A stretch of 6,117 nucleotides of DNA from Rhodothermales bacterium (GTDB taxonomy: Bacteria > Bacteroidota > Rhodothermia > Rhodothermales > UBA10348): contig JAURGV010000148.1 in the NCBI GenBank assembly GCA_030833605.1, positions 1-6,117 of the forward strand, in the 5' to 3' direction. A program made the position numbers and the translations under genes. Below, one piece after another: positions 1 through 5,815 of the stretch (position 1 is its first letter; every line of letters begins with the position of its first letter). The notes beneath the pieces are model-generated. The model was not told the origin of the DNA, made no database searches, and worked only from the letters and a program-made list of their open reading frames with translations.

Positions 1-1010
1 CTCAGTCGCCCATTGCGCTTGCCAAAGGGACTTATCCCAACTCCGCCTACGTCCACCAAGGATGGCTGACCGAGGACCAGGCATACTTTGTGCAAAACGA
101 TGAACTGGATGAACGTGGATTTGGAACGAATACCACCACGTCTATTTGGGATGTAGCTGACCTCGATGATCCTGTGTTGGTAATACGATTTGAGAGCGAT
201 ATCTCGTCTATTGATCATAATCTGTACATTCGAAACGGGTTTGCATACCAAGCCAACTATACGAGTGGCCTTCGCATCATGGACGTTAGGGATCCGCTCA
301 ACCCTTCGATTTTGGGTTGGTTGGACACGACTCCGCTATTCCACTCGCTTTCCTTTGACGGCGCTTGGACAGCCTATCCTTTTCCGAACAGCGACCTGGT
401 GGCGATAACGAGTAGAGGCCAGGGTCTTGTTCTGGTCAAACCAAGTTCGCTTCTAGGAACGCGATTTAAAACGGGACCGGTCATCGCGTCGAACAAGGGG
501 AGTCTAACCATTTCTTGGGGGATGGATTTTGAAACCGATGTTCAACACTACGATATTGAGCAGCAGGACGAGTCAGGTTCTTGGAAAATAGTAGCGACAA
601 CGAGTGTTCAAGCGGGGGTCGGCGGGAAAATCTACGCCACCCAAGTAAATGTCGAACCTGGGGTGTACCGGTTCCGCATCGCAGCCCGGTCGGCAGATGG
701 TAGTGAGATTTTTACTCGCGACGAACAAGTCGTTTTTATAGAAGGTTCGTATCGATTGGATGCGCCATTCCCGAATCCCACCTCCGATATGAGTCGTTCG
801 ACCCTCATTGTAGCGGAGAGCCAACGGATCCAAATCGACTTGTTTAATGCACAAGGGAGGCGCGTTAAATCTGTTTTTGATGCGACGCTTCAGGCGGGCA
901 CGGTCTTACCCCTTTCTGTTGAGATGGCGGATTTATCTCCAGGGATTTATTTTTTACGGGTGAATGCAGATACCTTTCAAACCGTTAAAGAGATTGTGGT
1001 GCTGAAGTAA
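1..1010 (+). CDS. Choice-of-anchor B family protein with C-terminal T9SS sorting domain (5' end outside window)
   Basis: The open frame runs from base 3 with no stop until TAA at 1008-1010, so the gene starts upstream; the GTG at base 90 is internal. The visible 335 residues begin with a stretch (HQGWLTEDQAYF, then NDELDE) typical of the choice-of-anchor B family, secreted proteins built of LVIVP-like propeller blades. One blade ends near residues 90-97 (GLRIMDVRDP). Residues about 159-246 resemble a fibronectin type III domain (LTISW, then YRFRIAARSADG). The last ~85 residues match a type A T9SS sorting domain: the PFPNP turn at about 255-259, LFNAQGRRV, then LSPGIYFLRV and a terminal KEIVVLK. 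The family is known for export by Sec, then T9SS, with the C-terminal domain cleaved at the cell surface. The substrate or function is unknown. The lipoprotein gene follows directly, suggesting one transcript. Confidence is high for the sorting domain and good for the family. Confidence 0.88.
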   Translation, partial: QSPIALAKGTYPNSAYVHQGWLTEDQAYFVQNDELDERGFGTNTTTSIWDVADLDDPVLVIRFESDISSIDHNLYIRNGFAYQANYTSGLRIMDVRDPLNPSILGWLDTTPLFHSLSFDGAWTAYPFPNSDLVAITSRGQGLVLVKPSSLLGTRFKTGPVIASNKGSLTISWGMDFETDVQHYDIEQQDESGSWKIVATTSVQAGVGGKIYATQVNVEPGVYRFRIAARSADGSEIFTRDEQVVFIEGSYRLDAPFPNPTSDMSRSTLIVAESQRIQIDLFNAQGRRVKSVFDATLQAGTVLPLSVEMADLSPGIYFLRVNADTFQTVKEIVVLK

Positions 1011-1034
1011 GTGCGCAAATACCCCCATTTTTCC

Positions 1035-2498
1035 ATGACGACGAACCCTAACCGCTCACGAGTAGGACGAACGGGGATTTTGGTCCTGTTGTGTTGGTCG
1101 ATTGGATGGCTGGGCGGCTGTGAGTTGATCGGCGATGATCCAACACCGGGTGTATCGGATGTGACCGACATCAAATATGAGGAGCACATTCAGGCTATTT
1201 TCAATCAGCGATGTGTTTCATGCCACGCGGGTCAGAATCCATCCGCCGGATTGCGATTGGAGGGATGGACGTGGCTCATTCAAGGCTCTGATTTTGGAGA
1301 GGCGATCATTCCTTTTTCTTCAGAGGATAGTCGCATGGTGAAAATGCTCACATCAACGAGCATCACACCGCATCCTAAGGACGTAGGCAAAAGCACGCTA
1401 ACCGACGATGAAATTGGCTTGTTGAAGCGATGGATTGACGAGGGAGCCGTTGGACCTCTTGGCGCTTCGCCTTTTGCGAGCTCGTTGAATTTGCTCTATG
1501 TAACCCACGAAAGCTCCCCCAAAATAACGGTTTTCGATACCGACGCGTGGCTTGTGGTTCGGTCCCTCGACCTGCAAGATTACGGGTTTTCAGACCGCGC
1601 GAGGGCCTACCATGTCGCTGTCGAGCCGGATGGCTCCTATTTCTACGTTTCAATTGGAAGCGCGAGGGCAAGCGACAAACAGGTCGTAGCCAAATTTAAT
1701 CGTCAAAATCAGCTCTTGGCCCAGTATGAAATGCCCAATCCAGGGTTGCTGGCGCTCCATCCCAATCAAAATGTCCTGTACGTTAGTCGAACTGCAGAAT
1801 CGTCGGATCCGAGGTCTTTGGTTGAATTGAGGCGAACCGATTTTCTTCCGTTGCACATTCCCATGAGTTTTGCCGGAAACCGCGCTTTAGCCATGCGCCC
1901 ATTTGGAGATTTTCTGTATACCTCCAGCATGGATGTCGACCAACTGGCGATCGTGGATCTATCGAACCTAACCGTCGCCTATGTGGATATTACGGGCATT
2001 CGCCAAGGCTTTAATCAATTTGCGGTTGGCCCAGCGGGGAATCGAATGTGGGGAACGGGCGTTTTCAGCAATACGGTTACCCTTTTTGACATTTCGAATC
2101 CCAGTAAGATCGTACAGCGTCAATCGCTGTTTACTGACGGCAGTCCTTTTGATTTAACCTTTATTCCAAATGGATCAAAGGTTTACGTAACGGTGCCCAC
2201 AGGAAATCGAATCAAAGTGATCAATACGATTCTGGAGTTGGTAGAGGCTGACATTCGGCACCAGGGTCTCCAAGAACCTCTGGGTATATCCACCACTCAA
2301 TCGGGGGCATACGTTTTCGTATCCAGCCGCAACCAAGGTGGTATTTATCAAGCTAGAAGGGTGTTTGAAGGAGAAGGTGCGCCGGGTACCATCTCCGTGA
2401 TCGACACGGCTACCGACAAAGTGATCAAGGTGATTGAAGTGGGTTCCAAACCGGGTACGATGGGTTCTAGAATCGTCGTCCCCACGTTTACGCAGTAG
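1035..2498 (+). CDS. Lipoprotein with c-type cytochrome domain fused to a YVTN-type beta-propeller
   Basis: The 487-residue product starts with a lipoprotein signal peptide: Arg-rich n-region, hydrophobic ILVLLCWSIGWLGG, then lipobox LGGC with lipidated Cys29. I chose ATG 1035 because it gives a normal 28-residue signal; GTG 1011, abutting the upstream TAA, would add 8 residues and remains possible. Neither has a clear Shine-Dalgarno. Residues about 48-141 form a small c-type cytochrome domain: heme motif C60-V-S-C63-H64 preceded by IQAIFNQR, and the closing LTDDEI...WIDEGA helix (133-138), as in Planctomycete-type (PSCyt1-like) cytochrome domains. Residues about 150-487 are repeated beta-sheet blades (LLYVTHESSPKITVFDTD, SKVYVTVPTGNRIKVIN, GTISVIDTATDKVIKVI), characteristic of YVTN/surface-layer propellers. 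It probably sits on the periplasmic or outer face of a membrane, passing electrons or scaffolding a redox partner. No substrate can be named. The usual distal Met-Pro reads His113-Pro. Confidence 0.87.
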   Translation: MTTNPNRSRVGRTGILVLLCWSIGWLGGCELIGDDPTPGVSDVTDIKYEEHIQAIFNQRCVSCHAGQNPSAGLRLEGWTWLIQGSDFGEAIIPFSSEDSRMVKMLTSTSITPHPKDVGKSTLTDDEIGLLKRWIDEGAVGPLGASPFASSLNLLYVTHESSPKITVFDTDAWLVVRSLDLQDYGFSDRARAYHVAVEPDGSYFYVSIGSARASDKQVVAKFNRQNQLLAQYEMPNPGLLALHPNQNVLYVSRTAESSDPRSLVELRRTDFLPLHIPMSFAGNRALAMRPFGDFLYTSSMDVDQLAIVDLSNLTVAYVDITGIRQGFNQFAVGPAGNRMWGTGVFSNTVTLFDISNPSKIVQRQSLFTDGSPFDLTFIPNGSKVYVTVPTGNRIKVINTILELVEADIRHQGLQEPLGISTTQSGAYVFVSSRNQGGIYQARRVFEGEGAPGTISVIDTATDKVIKVIEVGSKPGTMGSRIVVPTFTQ

Positions 2499-2510
2499 AG
2501 GGTTACTGCG
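2491..2510. terminator. Inverted repeat across the convergent stop codons, possible bidirectional terminator
   Basis: CGCAGTA (2491-2497) and TACTGCG (2504-2510) are perfect 7-bp inverted arms around a 6-nt loop. The plus-strand stop TAG (2496-2498) and the minus-strand stop TAA (2505-2503) both lie in it, and only 4 nt separate the two genes. There is no U-tract on either side, so this is not a standard intrinsic terminator. It could still pause or protect both converging transcripts. Confidence 0.35.
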
Positions 2511-3408
2511 CTGAGGCGTTCGCTTTGTGTTTGGCAGAACGGAGCTCTAAAACAGTCATTCCAACCGACACCAACAAGCCCAGTAAGCCAAGCGCTATCA
2601 CCCAGCCCTGTCCTTGCCACGAAGTGGGTAATGCCAACGACCGATCGGACTCTAGCCATGGCCAAAGGGCTCTCAGCGACCCGGCCATTAATCCAACCAA
2701 AGCGGCCATTGTCCAATCGTGTGCCTTTTCTAAAAGGTATTTCAACACCACCGCAAAACTTCCCAGCCCTACACCGGCTCCGAGGGCAAAAACGGCAATA
2801 ACAGCCAGATTACGTTGGTCAATCGCTTCAAAAATGGGAGCGTACATTCCAATAACCAGCAAAACAAAGGCTCCGCTGACGCCGGGTAGAATCATAGCGC
2901 AAATGGCCAATGCTGCGGAGAAAAACACGGCAACCAAGCTAGGGTCACTGATTTCAGTTGGCGGAAGTCCCACCAGGTAAAAGGAAATAGCAGCCGACAA
3001 TACCAAAACAAGGGCGTGCGCAACCCTAGGACTAGACATGCGAATCCACGGGATAGGAATGGTGCCTAGGATCAACCCAAAAAATAGGCTACGGCTGTGC
3101 TCCGGCCATGTATCCAATAGGTCTGGAATTAACGCTGCACCGGTTAAGGGAGCTACCAAAATACCTAGAATCAACAGGATCAAAAATCCCCAAGACACGC
3201 TAGATAGCAGTCCTTTAAAGGTTTTGAAATCGAAACGAACCAGCGCTAGGCTTGCTTGAAACAAGTCGCTTAAAAGGGAAATGAGCTTCTCGTATATCCC
3301 AAATATGAGGGCCATCGTGCCCCCACTTACGCCTGGAATTACGTTCGCGACACCAATTGCTAAGCCTTGACCGAATGTCGTTAGCCAGCCAAAAACGCGG
3401 TTTCCCAT
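2503..3408 (-). CDS. DUF368 (PopT-type) membrane protein, probable undecaprenyl-phosphate translocase
   Basis: This 301-residue protein is hydrophobic over nearly its whole length, with roughly eight or more membrane segments. The family signature is clear: VIPGVSGGTMALIFGIYEKL at residues 23-42, and a second copy of the motif (ILPGVSGA, 173-180) about 150 residues later, showing the internally duplicated fold. FFGLILGTIPIP (109-120) and LMAGSLRALWPW (240-251) are further family-like segments. DUF368 proteins (PopT) have been reported to return undecaprenyl phosphate across the inner membrane for reuse in peptidoglycan and surface-polymer synthesis; that role here is by family membership. The C-terminus (SAKHKANASAQ) is short and charged. 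ATG 3408 has AGGA 4 nt upstream overlapping the previous stop, pointing to translational coupling with the TPR gene. Length is normal and nothing is broken. DedA-family UptA proteins do the same job but have different motifs. Confidence 0.92.
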   Translation of the reverse strand: MGNRVFGWLTTFGQGLAIGVANVIPGVSGGTMALIFGIYEKLISLLSDLFQASLALVRFDFKTFKGLLSSVSWGFLILLILGILVAPLTGAALIPDLLDTWPEHSRSLFFGLILGTIPIPWIRMSSPRVAHALVLVLSAAISFYLVGLPPTEISDPSLVAVFFSAALAICAMILPGVSGAFVLLVIGMYAPIFEAIDQRNLAVIAVFALGAGVGLGSFAVVLKYLLEKAHDWTMAALVGLMAGSLRALWPWLESDRSLALPTSWQGQGWVIALGLLGLLVSVGMTVLELRSAKHKANASAQ

Positions 3409-3417
3409 TCCGTCCTA
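3409..3417 (-). promoter_or_regulatory. TPR/DUF368 gene junction with short ribosome binding site
   Basis: On the minus strand the TPR stop codon TAG (3417-3415) is followed by GACGGA and then ATG (3408-3406). AGGA (3416-3413) overlaps the stop and lies 4 nt before the start. This is a close, weak site that would work best with a ribosome just terminating on the TPR message. It supports one transcript and the chosen start. Confidence 0.55.
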
Positions 3418-4821
3418 TTGATCGAGATCGAGCATACGGCGGATTTTCTGGTCGCCGTACAACTCAGGATAGGCACTGGGGAATTCATCCCGTTGTGTGG
3501 GATCTAAACGGAAGGCCATTTTTAACGACCGCACACTTTCTTCCGACTGACCCAACGCAAACAGGGCCTTTGCCTGATGAAAATACGTTTGAGCACAATC
3601 TGGTTTGAGGGATAACGCTGTTCTGTAGGCGTTCAGCGCTTCTTCTAGCTGCCCTGCTTCAAACAAGGTCTCGGCAAAATCCATCCACGCTTCGCGATTT
3701 GAAGGACTGACTTTGACCACGGTTCTGTAGGCGTTAATAGCTTCAGGCAACCGTCCTAGGTTATACGCGCAATCCGCTTTTGCATGCCAAAAATCAGCTG
3801 TTTCGGGGCTTAAAACCACGGCACGATTAAAATAGGCAAGTGCTTCTTCAAATCGCTCCATCGCATCGTAGCAGCAGCCAAGGCCATACCAAGCTTCCGA
3901 ATATTCTTCGTCCACTTCAATGGCTTTTTCGAAATAGTGAATGGAGCTCTCATAAAGCTTGAGCTCTTCAAAGGCTAAGGCAATGTTGTAACACGTTGCG
4001 GCATCTTCGCCTTCAATTTCTAAGACACGTTTGTAACTAACAATCGCTTCCTTCAATTCGCCGAGGTTGGCCAAGGCATTGCCGCGATTGTAGTGTGCCG
4101 ATGCAAAGTCATCCGAAATGACAATCGCCATATCGTATGAATCAACGGCTTCCCGAAACCGCTCAATCCGGTTTAAAACAATCCCTCGGTTGTACCACGC
4201 GTCGTGTGAGTACGGATCAATGTCGAGGTGCTTGTCATAGGCGGCCACGCTATTCGTTTCCTGACCCATTCGGTCGTAGCAAAATCCTAACTCGTACCAC
4301 ACTTCGGGATGGTCAGGACTCTGTTCGGCGCAATGCTCGAAAACAGCAATGGCTTCTGAAATTCTGTTCAGTCGTTCTAACGTGACGCCGTTGTTAAACA
4401 GGGCTTCATCGTTATTGGGATCCAGCCGCAAAGCATCCGAATACGCTTGGAGTGCTTTTTCTGGTTCATCCAATGAATCCAGAGTAATTCCTCGATTAAC
4501 CAATGTCTCCAAATCCGTTGGGTTGATGGCCAACGATTTATCGTAGGAGTCCAGCGCTTCGTGGTGACGACCAAGGTTGTTCAGCAAAATGCCCCGTCTC
4601 ATCCATCCATCGGACGAATAGGGGTGCATTTCTAACGATCGGTCAATTACACGAAGCGACTCTTCAAAGCGTCCTGCTTCGAAGTAATATGATGCGATTT
4701 CCTCGAGGGTATCCGAATCGAAATACGATCCAGATTCCTGCTGCTCGAAATGGGCCGCTAAATGTTCTAGGCGACTATCGTCTTTATAGTCTTCGAAATC
4801 ATCGAATCCGAAGTTGAACAT
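3415..4821 (-). CDS. Tetratricopeptide repeat protein, twelve contiguous TPRs
   Basis: I start the protein at ATG 4821, giving 468 residues beginning MFNFGFDDFEDYKDD. An in-frame GTG at 4884 would add 21 residues (MTNQPLLVQLFF...), which look unlike the rest; homologous TPR proteins in Bacteroidota, as I recall them, begin with a similar Phe/Asp-rich segment. Residues 38-445 are exactly twelve 34-residue TPRs with no insertion or deletion. They carry the usual W/Y at position 2, G at 6, and EAL/A...Y and P near positions 17-30 (for example AWYNRGIVLNRIERFREAVD). A 37-residue acidic head and a 23-residue tail (EFPSAYPELYG...) flank them. No signal peptide or membrane segment is visible, so it is probably cytoplasmic. 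TPR solenoids bind protein partners; none is identifiable from sequence. It is the first gene of an operon with the DUF368 transporter, 6 nt downstream, which suggests but does not prove a role linked to lipid-carrier recycling. Confidence 0.9.
   Translation of the reverse strand: MFNFGFDDFEDYKDDSRLEHLAAHFEQQESGSYFDSDTLEEIASYYFEAGRFEESLRVIDRSLEMHPYSSDGWMRRGILLNNLGRHHEALDSYDKSLAINPTDLETLVNRGITLDSLDEPEKALQAYSDALRLDPNNDEALFNNGVTLERLNRISEAIAVFEHCAEQSPDHPEVWYELGFCYDRMGQETNSVAAYDKHLDIDPYSHDAWYNRGIVLNRIERFREAVDSYDMAIVISDDFASAHYNRGNALANLGELKEAIVSYKRVLEIEGEDAATCYNIALAFEELKLYESSIHYFEKAIEVDEEYSEAWYGLGCCYDAMERFEEALAYFNRAVVLSPETADFWHAKADCAYNLGRLPEAINAYRTVVKVSPSNREAWMDFAETLFEAGQLEEALNAYRTALSLKPDCAQTYFHQAKALFALGQSEESVRSLKMAFRLDPTQRDEFPSAYPELYGDQKIRRMLDLDQ
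3487..4710 (-). repeat. Array of twelve in-frame 34-codon TPR units
   Basis: The region splits into twelve consecutive units of 102 bp, covering residues 38-445 of the TPR protein. I counted each unit and all are 34 residues long. The copies are well diverged at the DNA and protein level, so this is an old solenoid and not a recent tandem expansion. Some inner units replace the usual proline near position 30: unit 6 has VISD, unit 7 IEGE and unit 8 VDEE. These could be a bend or a ligand face. Confidence 0.85.
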
Positions 4822-4917
4822 GCTCTTACCGTGCGGTGAGTAGTTCTGAAAAAAGAGCTGAACCAGAAGTGGTTGGTTAGTCACTTCAAAGCGGTCCCCT
4901 TAAAAAGGTTCGTCTGA

Positions 4918-4938
4918 TATACACATAATATGTGCATA
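4918..4938. promoter_or_regulatory. Near-palindrome overlapping the -10 box, candidate operator
   Basis: The sequence is CACATA-A-TATGTG (4922-4934), a perfect 6-bp dyad around one base. It extends outward through one mismatched pair (A4921/C4935) into matching TAT/ATA flanks, giving 9 of 10 paired positions over 21 bp. The -10 element of the TPR-gene promoter (4925-4930) lies inside it, which is where a repressor would block polymerase. No specific regulator family is recognisable from the half-site. Confidence 0.45.
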
Positions 4939-4953
4939 CTTTACGAAAATCAA
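4925..4953 (-). promoter_or_regulatory. Sigma70-like promoter for the TPR-DUF368 operon
   Basis: On the minus strand TTGATT (4953-4948) is followed by a 17-bp spacer and TATTAT (4930-4925). These match the -35 consensus at 4 of 6 and the -10 consensus at 5 of 6 positions with ideal spacing. Transcription would start near 4918, leaving a leader of about 97 nt to ATG 4821 (about 34 nt to the alternative GTG 4884). It does not match the Bacteroidetes TTTG/TAnnTTTG promoter type. Confidence 0.5.
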
Positions 4954-4955
4954 GA

Positions 4956-4983
4956 TTGCTCCATGGGTTATCTACTGTACAAT
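4956..4983 (+). promoter_or_regulatory. Candidate promoter for tmk
   Basis: TTGCTC (4956-4961), a 16-bp spacer and TACAAT (4978-4983) give a good -10 (5 of 6) but a poor -35 (3 of 6). The start would be near 4990, about 60 nt before the tmk ATG. It lies back to back with the minus-strand promoter, whose -35 is only 2 bp away (4948-4953). The call rests on pattern alone. Confidence 0.3.
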
Positions 4984-4985
4984 AA

Positions 4986-5006
4986 CGATTAAATTGTCGA
5001 TTATCG
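4986..5006. repeat. CGATTA direct repeat with small palindrome upstream of tmk
   Basis: CGATTA occurs at 4986-4991 and again at 4998-5003, 12 bp apart start to start. The second copy extends to CGATTATCG (4998-5006), a perfect 4+1+4 palindrome. The pair falls just downstream of the candidate tmk promoter. It might be a regulator site, but such short AT-rich matches can arise by chance. Confidence 0.25.
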
Positions 5007-5049
5007 TGTAGGCAAATCTTAAAATGATTGTAATAGGGTCCCTGTTTGA

Positions 5050-5679
5050 ATGATTATCAGTTTTGAAGGAATAGACGGATCGGGGAAAAGCACGCAAGCA
5101 AGGCGCTTAATGGGCCGGCTTTCGCAGTTTAAGACCGAATTATTGTATGTTCGAGAGCCTGGGGGGACCGACGTATCTGAAAAGATTCGGTCTTTGCTGC
5201 TGGACCCGGAAATCTCAATCGTTCCCTTTGCCGAGATGTTGCTTTTTTCTGCGGCGCGCTCCCAATTGGTCGAAGAAAAAATAAAGCCTTTCCATGAAAA
5301 GGGAGGAATCGTTATTTGCGATCGCTACTTCGACTCGACTGTCGCGTATCAAGGAGGAGGGAGGGGCGTCGCCGAAACGGATTGGCTGGAATCATTTCAG
5401 CGAAAAGTAACCCAAGGAGTTTGGCCCAATAGAACCTATTTGGTCGATGTGACGGTTGAAGAAGCCCAAAGGCGTTTGGCTTCGAGGTTGACCGGGCAAG
5501 AAACGCCAGACCGAATGGAGCAAGCTGGGTTCGCATTTTTTGAACGCGTTCGCGAAACGTACCATCAATTAGCCCAGCAAGACCCTGATCGTTTTCTAGT
5601 TATTGATGGACATCAATCGGAGGAGCAGGTTGAGCTGGCCATTTGGGAAGACCTTAAACAATGGTTGAAGGTCGATTAA
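5050..5679 (+). CDS. tmk: Thymidylate kinase (dTMP kinase)
   Basis: This cytoplasmic enzyme phosphorylates dTMP to dTDP with ATP, an essential step of dTTP synthesis. The 209-residue length is normal for the family. The motifs are all present in order: P-loop GIDGSGKST (residues 7-15) right after the first strand MIISFE; REPGGT (35-40), which contacts the substrate; FSAARSQLVEE (66-76); ICDRY (89-93) with the DR motif, then STVAYQGGGRG (96-106), which shapes the thymidine pocket; and an Arg-containing LID region (146-158, with DRME). An Arg in the LID and none in the P-loop resembles the E. coli-type enzyme. ATG 5050 sits directly before the P-loop strand and no upstream start is needed. The leader has no strong Shine-Dalgarno, but a 9-bp palindrome AGGGTCCCT (5035-5043) lies just ahead of the start. 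The fur-like gene follows 136 bp later and may have its own promoter. Confidence 0.97.
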   Translation: MIISFEGIDGSGKSTQARRLMGRLSQFKTELLYVREPGGTDVSEKIRSLLLDPEISIVPFAEMLLFSAARSQLVEEKIKPFHEKGGIVICDRYFDSTVAYQGGGRGVAETDWLESFQRKVTQGVWPNRTYLVDVTVEEAQRRLASRLTGQETPDRMEQAGFAFFERVRETYHQLAQQDPDRFLVIDGHQSEEQVELAIWEDLKQWLKVD

Positions 5680-5695
5680 TAGCCATAGTTGAATG

Positions 5696-5724
5696 CCCCC
5701 GGCCTCTGTAGTGAAGGGGTTTTT
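5696..5724 (+). terminator. Weak terminator-like element after tmk
   Basis: CCCC (within 5696-5700) can pair with GGGG (5716-5719) around a loop of about 15 nt, and TTTTT (5720-5724) follows at once. The stem is short but all G-C and the position, 17 nt after the tmk stop, fits. It would end tmk transcription ahead of the fur-like gene. The long loop makes it a weak candidate. Confidence 0.4.
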
Positions 5725-5767
5725 GTTGATTTGGACCGTTGGAGTGTGGGGTTTTTGCTGATTTGGA
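5716..5767 (+). repeat. Two copies of a 20-bp direct repeat (32-bp period)
   Basis: GGGGTTTTTGTTGATTTGGA (5716-5735) recurs at 5748-5767 with one change (T5726 to C5758). The 12 bp between copies are not repeated. Each copy carries GGGGTTTTT, as in the 3' side of an intrinsic terminator, but only the first has CCCC upstream nearby. The pair lies in the tmk-fur spacer, 49 bp before the fur ATG. It may be a duplicated terminator half or a tandem regulator site; the sequence does not decide. Confidence 0.75.
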
Positions 5768-5815
5768 ACTGCCAAAGCCGGTTGCTGTAAGCCACTGACA
5801 AATTTTAGCGCGTGT

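Noticed and set aside
90..92. GTG as the start of the first protein
   Set aside because: The frame is open upstream to base 3 and already encodes family-typical sequence (HQGWLTEDQAYF), so the gene starts outside the window.
573..854. 93-codon open frame on the minus strand
   Set aside because: It is antisense to the FnIII/T9SS coding region and shows no domain character.
2525..2980. 151-codon open frame on the plus strand inside the DUF368 gene
   Set aside because: The product is Pro/Lys/Thr-rich with no recognisable domain and lies wholly antisense to a well-supported membrane protein gene.
3415..4710. Recent tandem DNA repeat or recombination-prone array in the TPR gene
   Set aside because: The 102-bp units share only the TPR consensus and are strongly diverged, so there is no recent duplication.
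4822..4884. 21-residue N-terminal extension of the TPR protein from GTG 4884
   Set aside because: It is preserved as an alternative, but the extension does not look like a signal peptide or part of the solenoid. ATG 4821 gives the Phe/Asp-rich start I expect for this family.
5680..5815. Fur box or attachment site in the tmk-fur spacer
   Set aside because: No GATAATGATAATCATTATC-like pattern is present, and there is no tRNA end, integrase or mobile gene nearby to suggest att sites for the 20-bp repeats.
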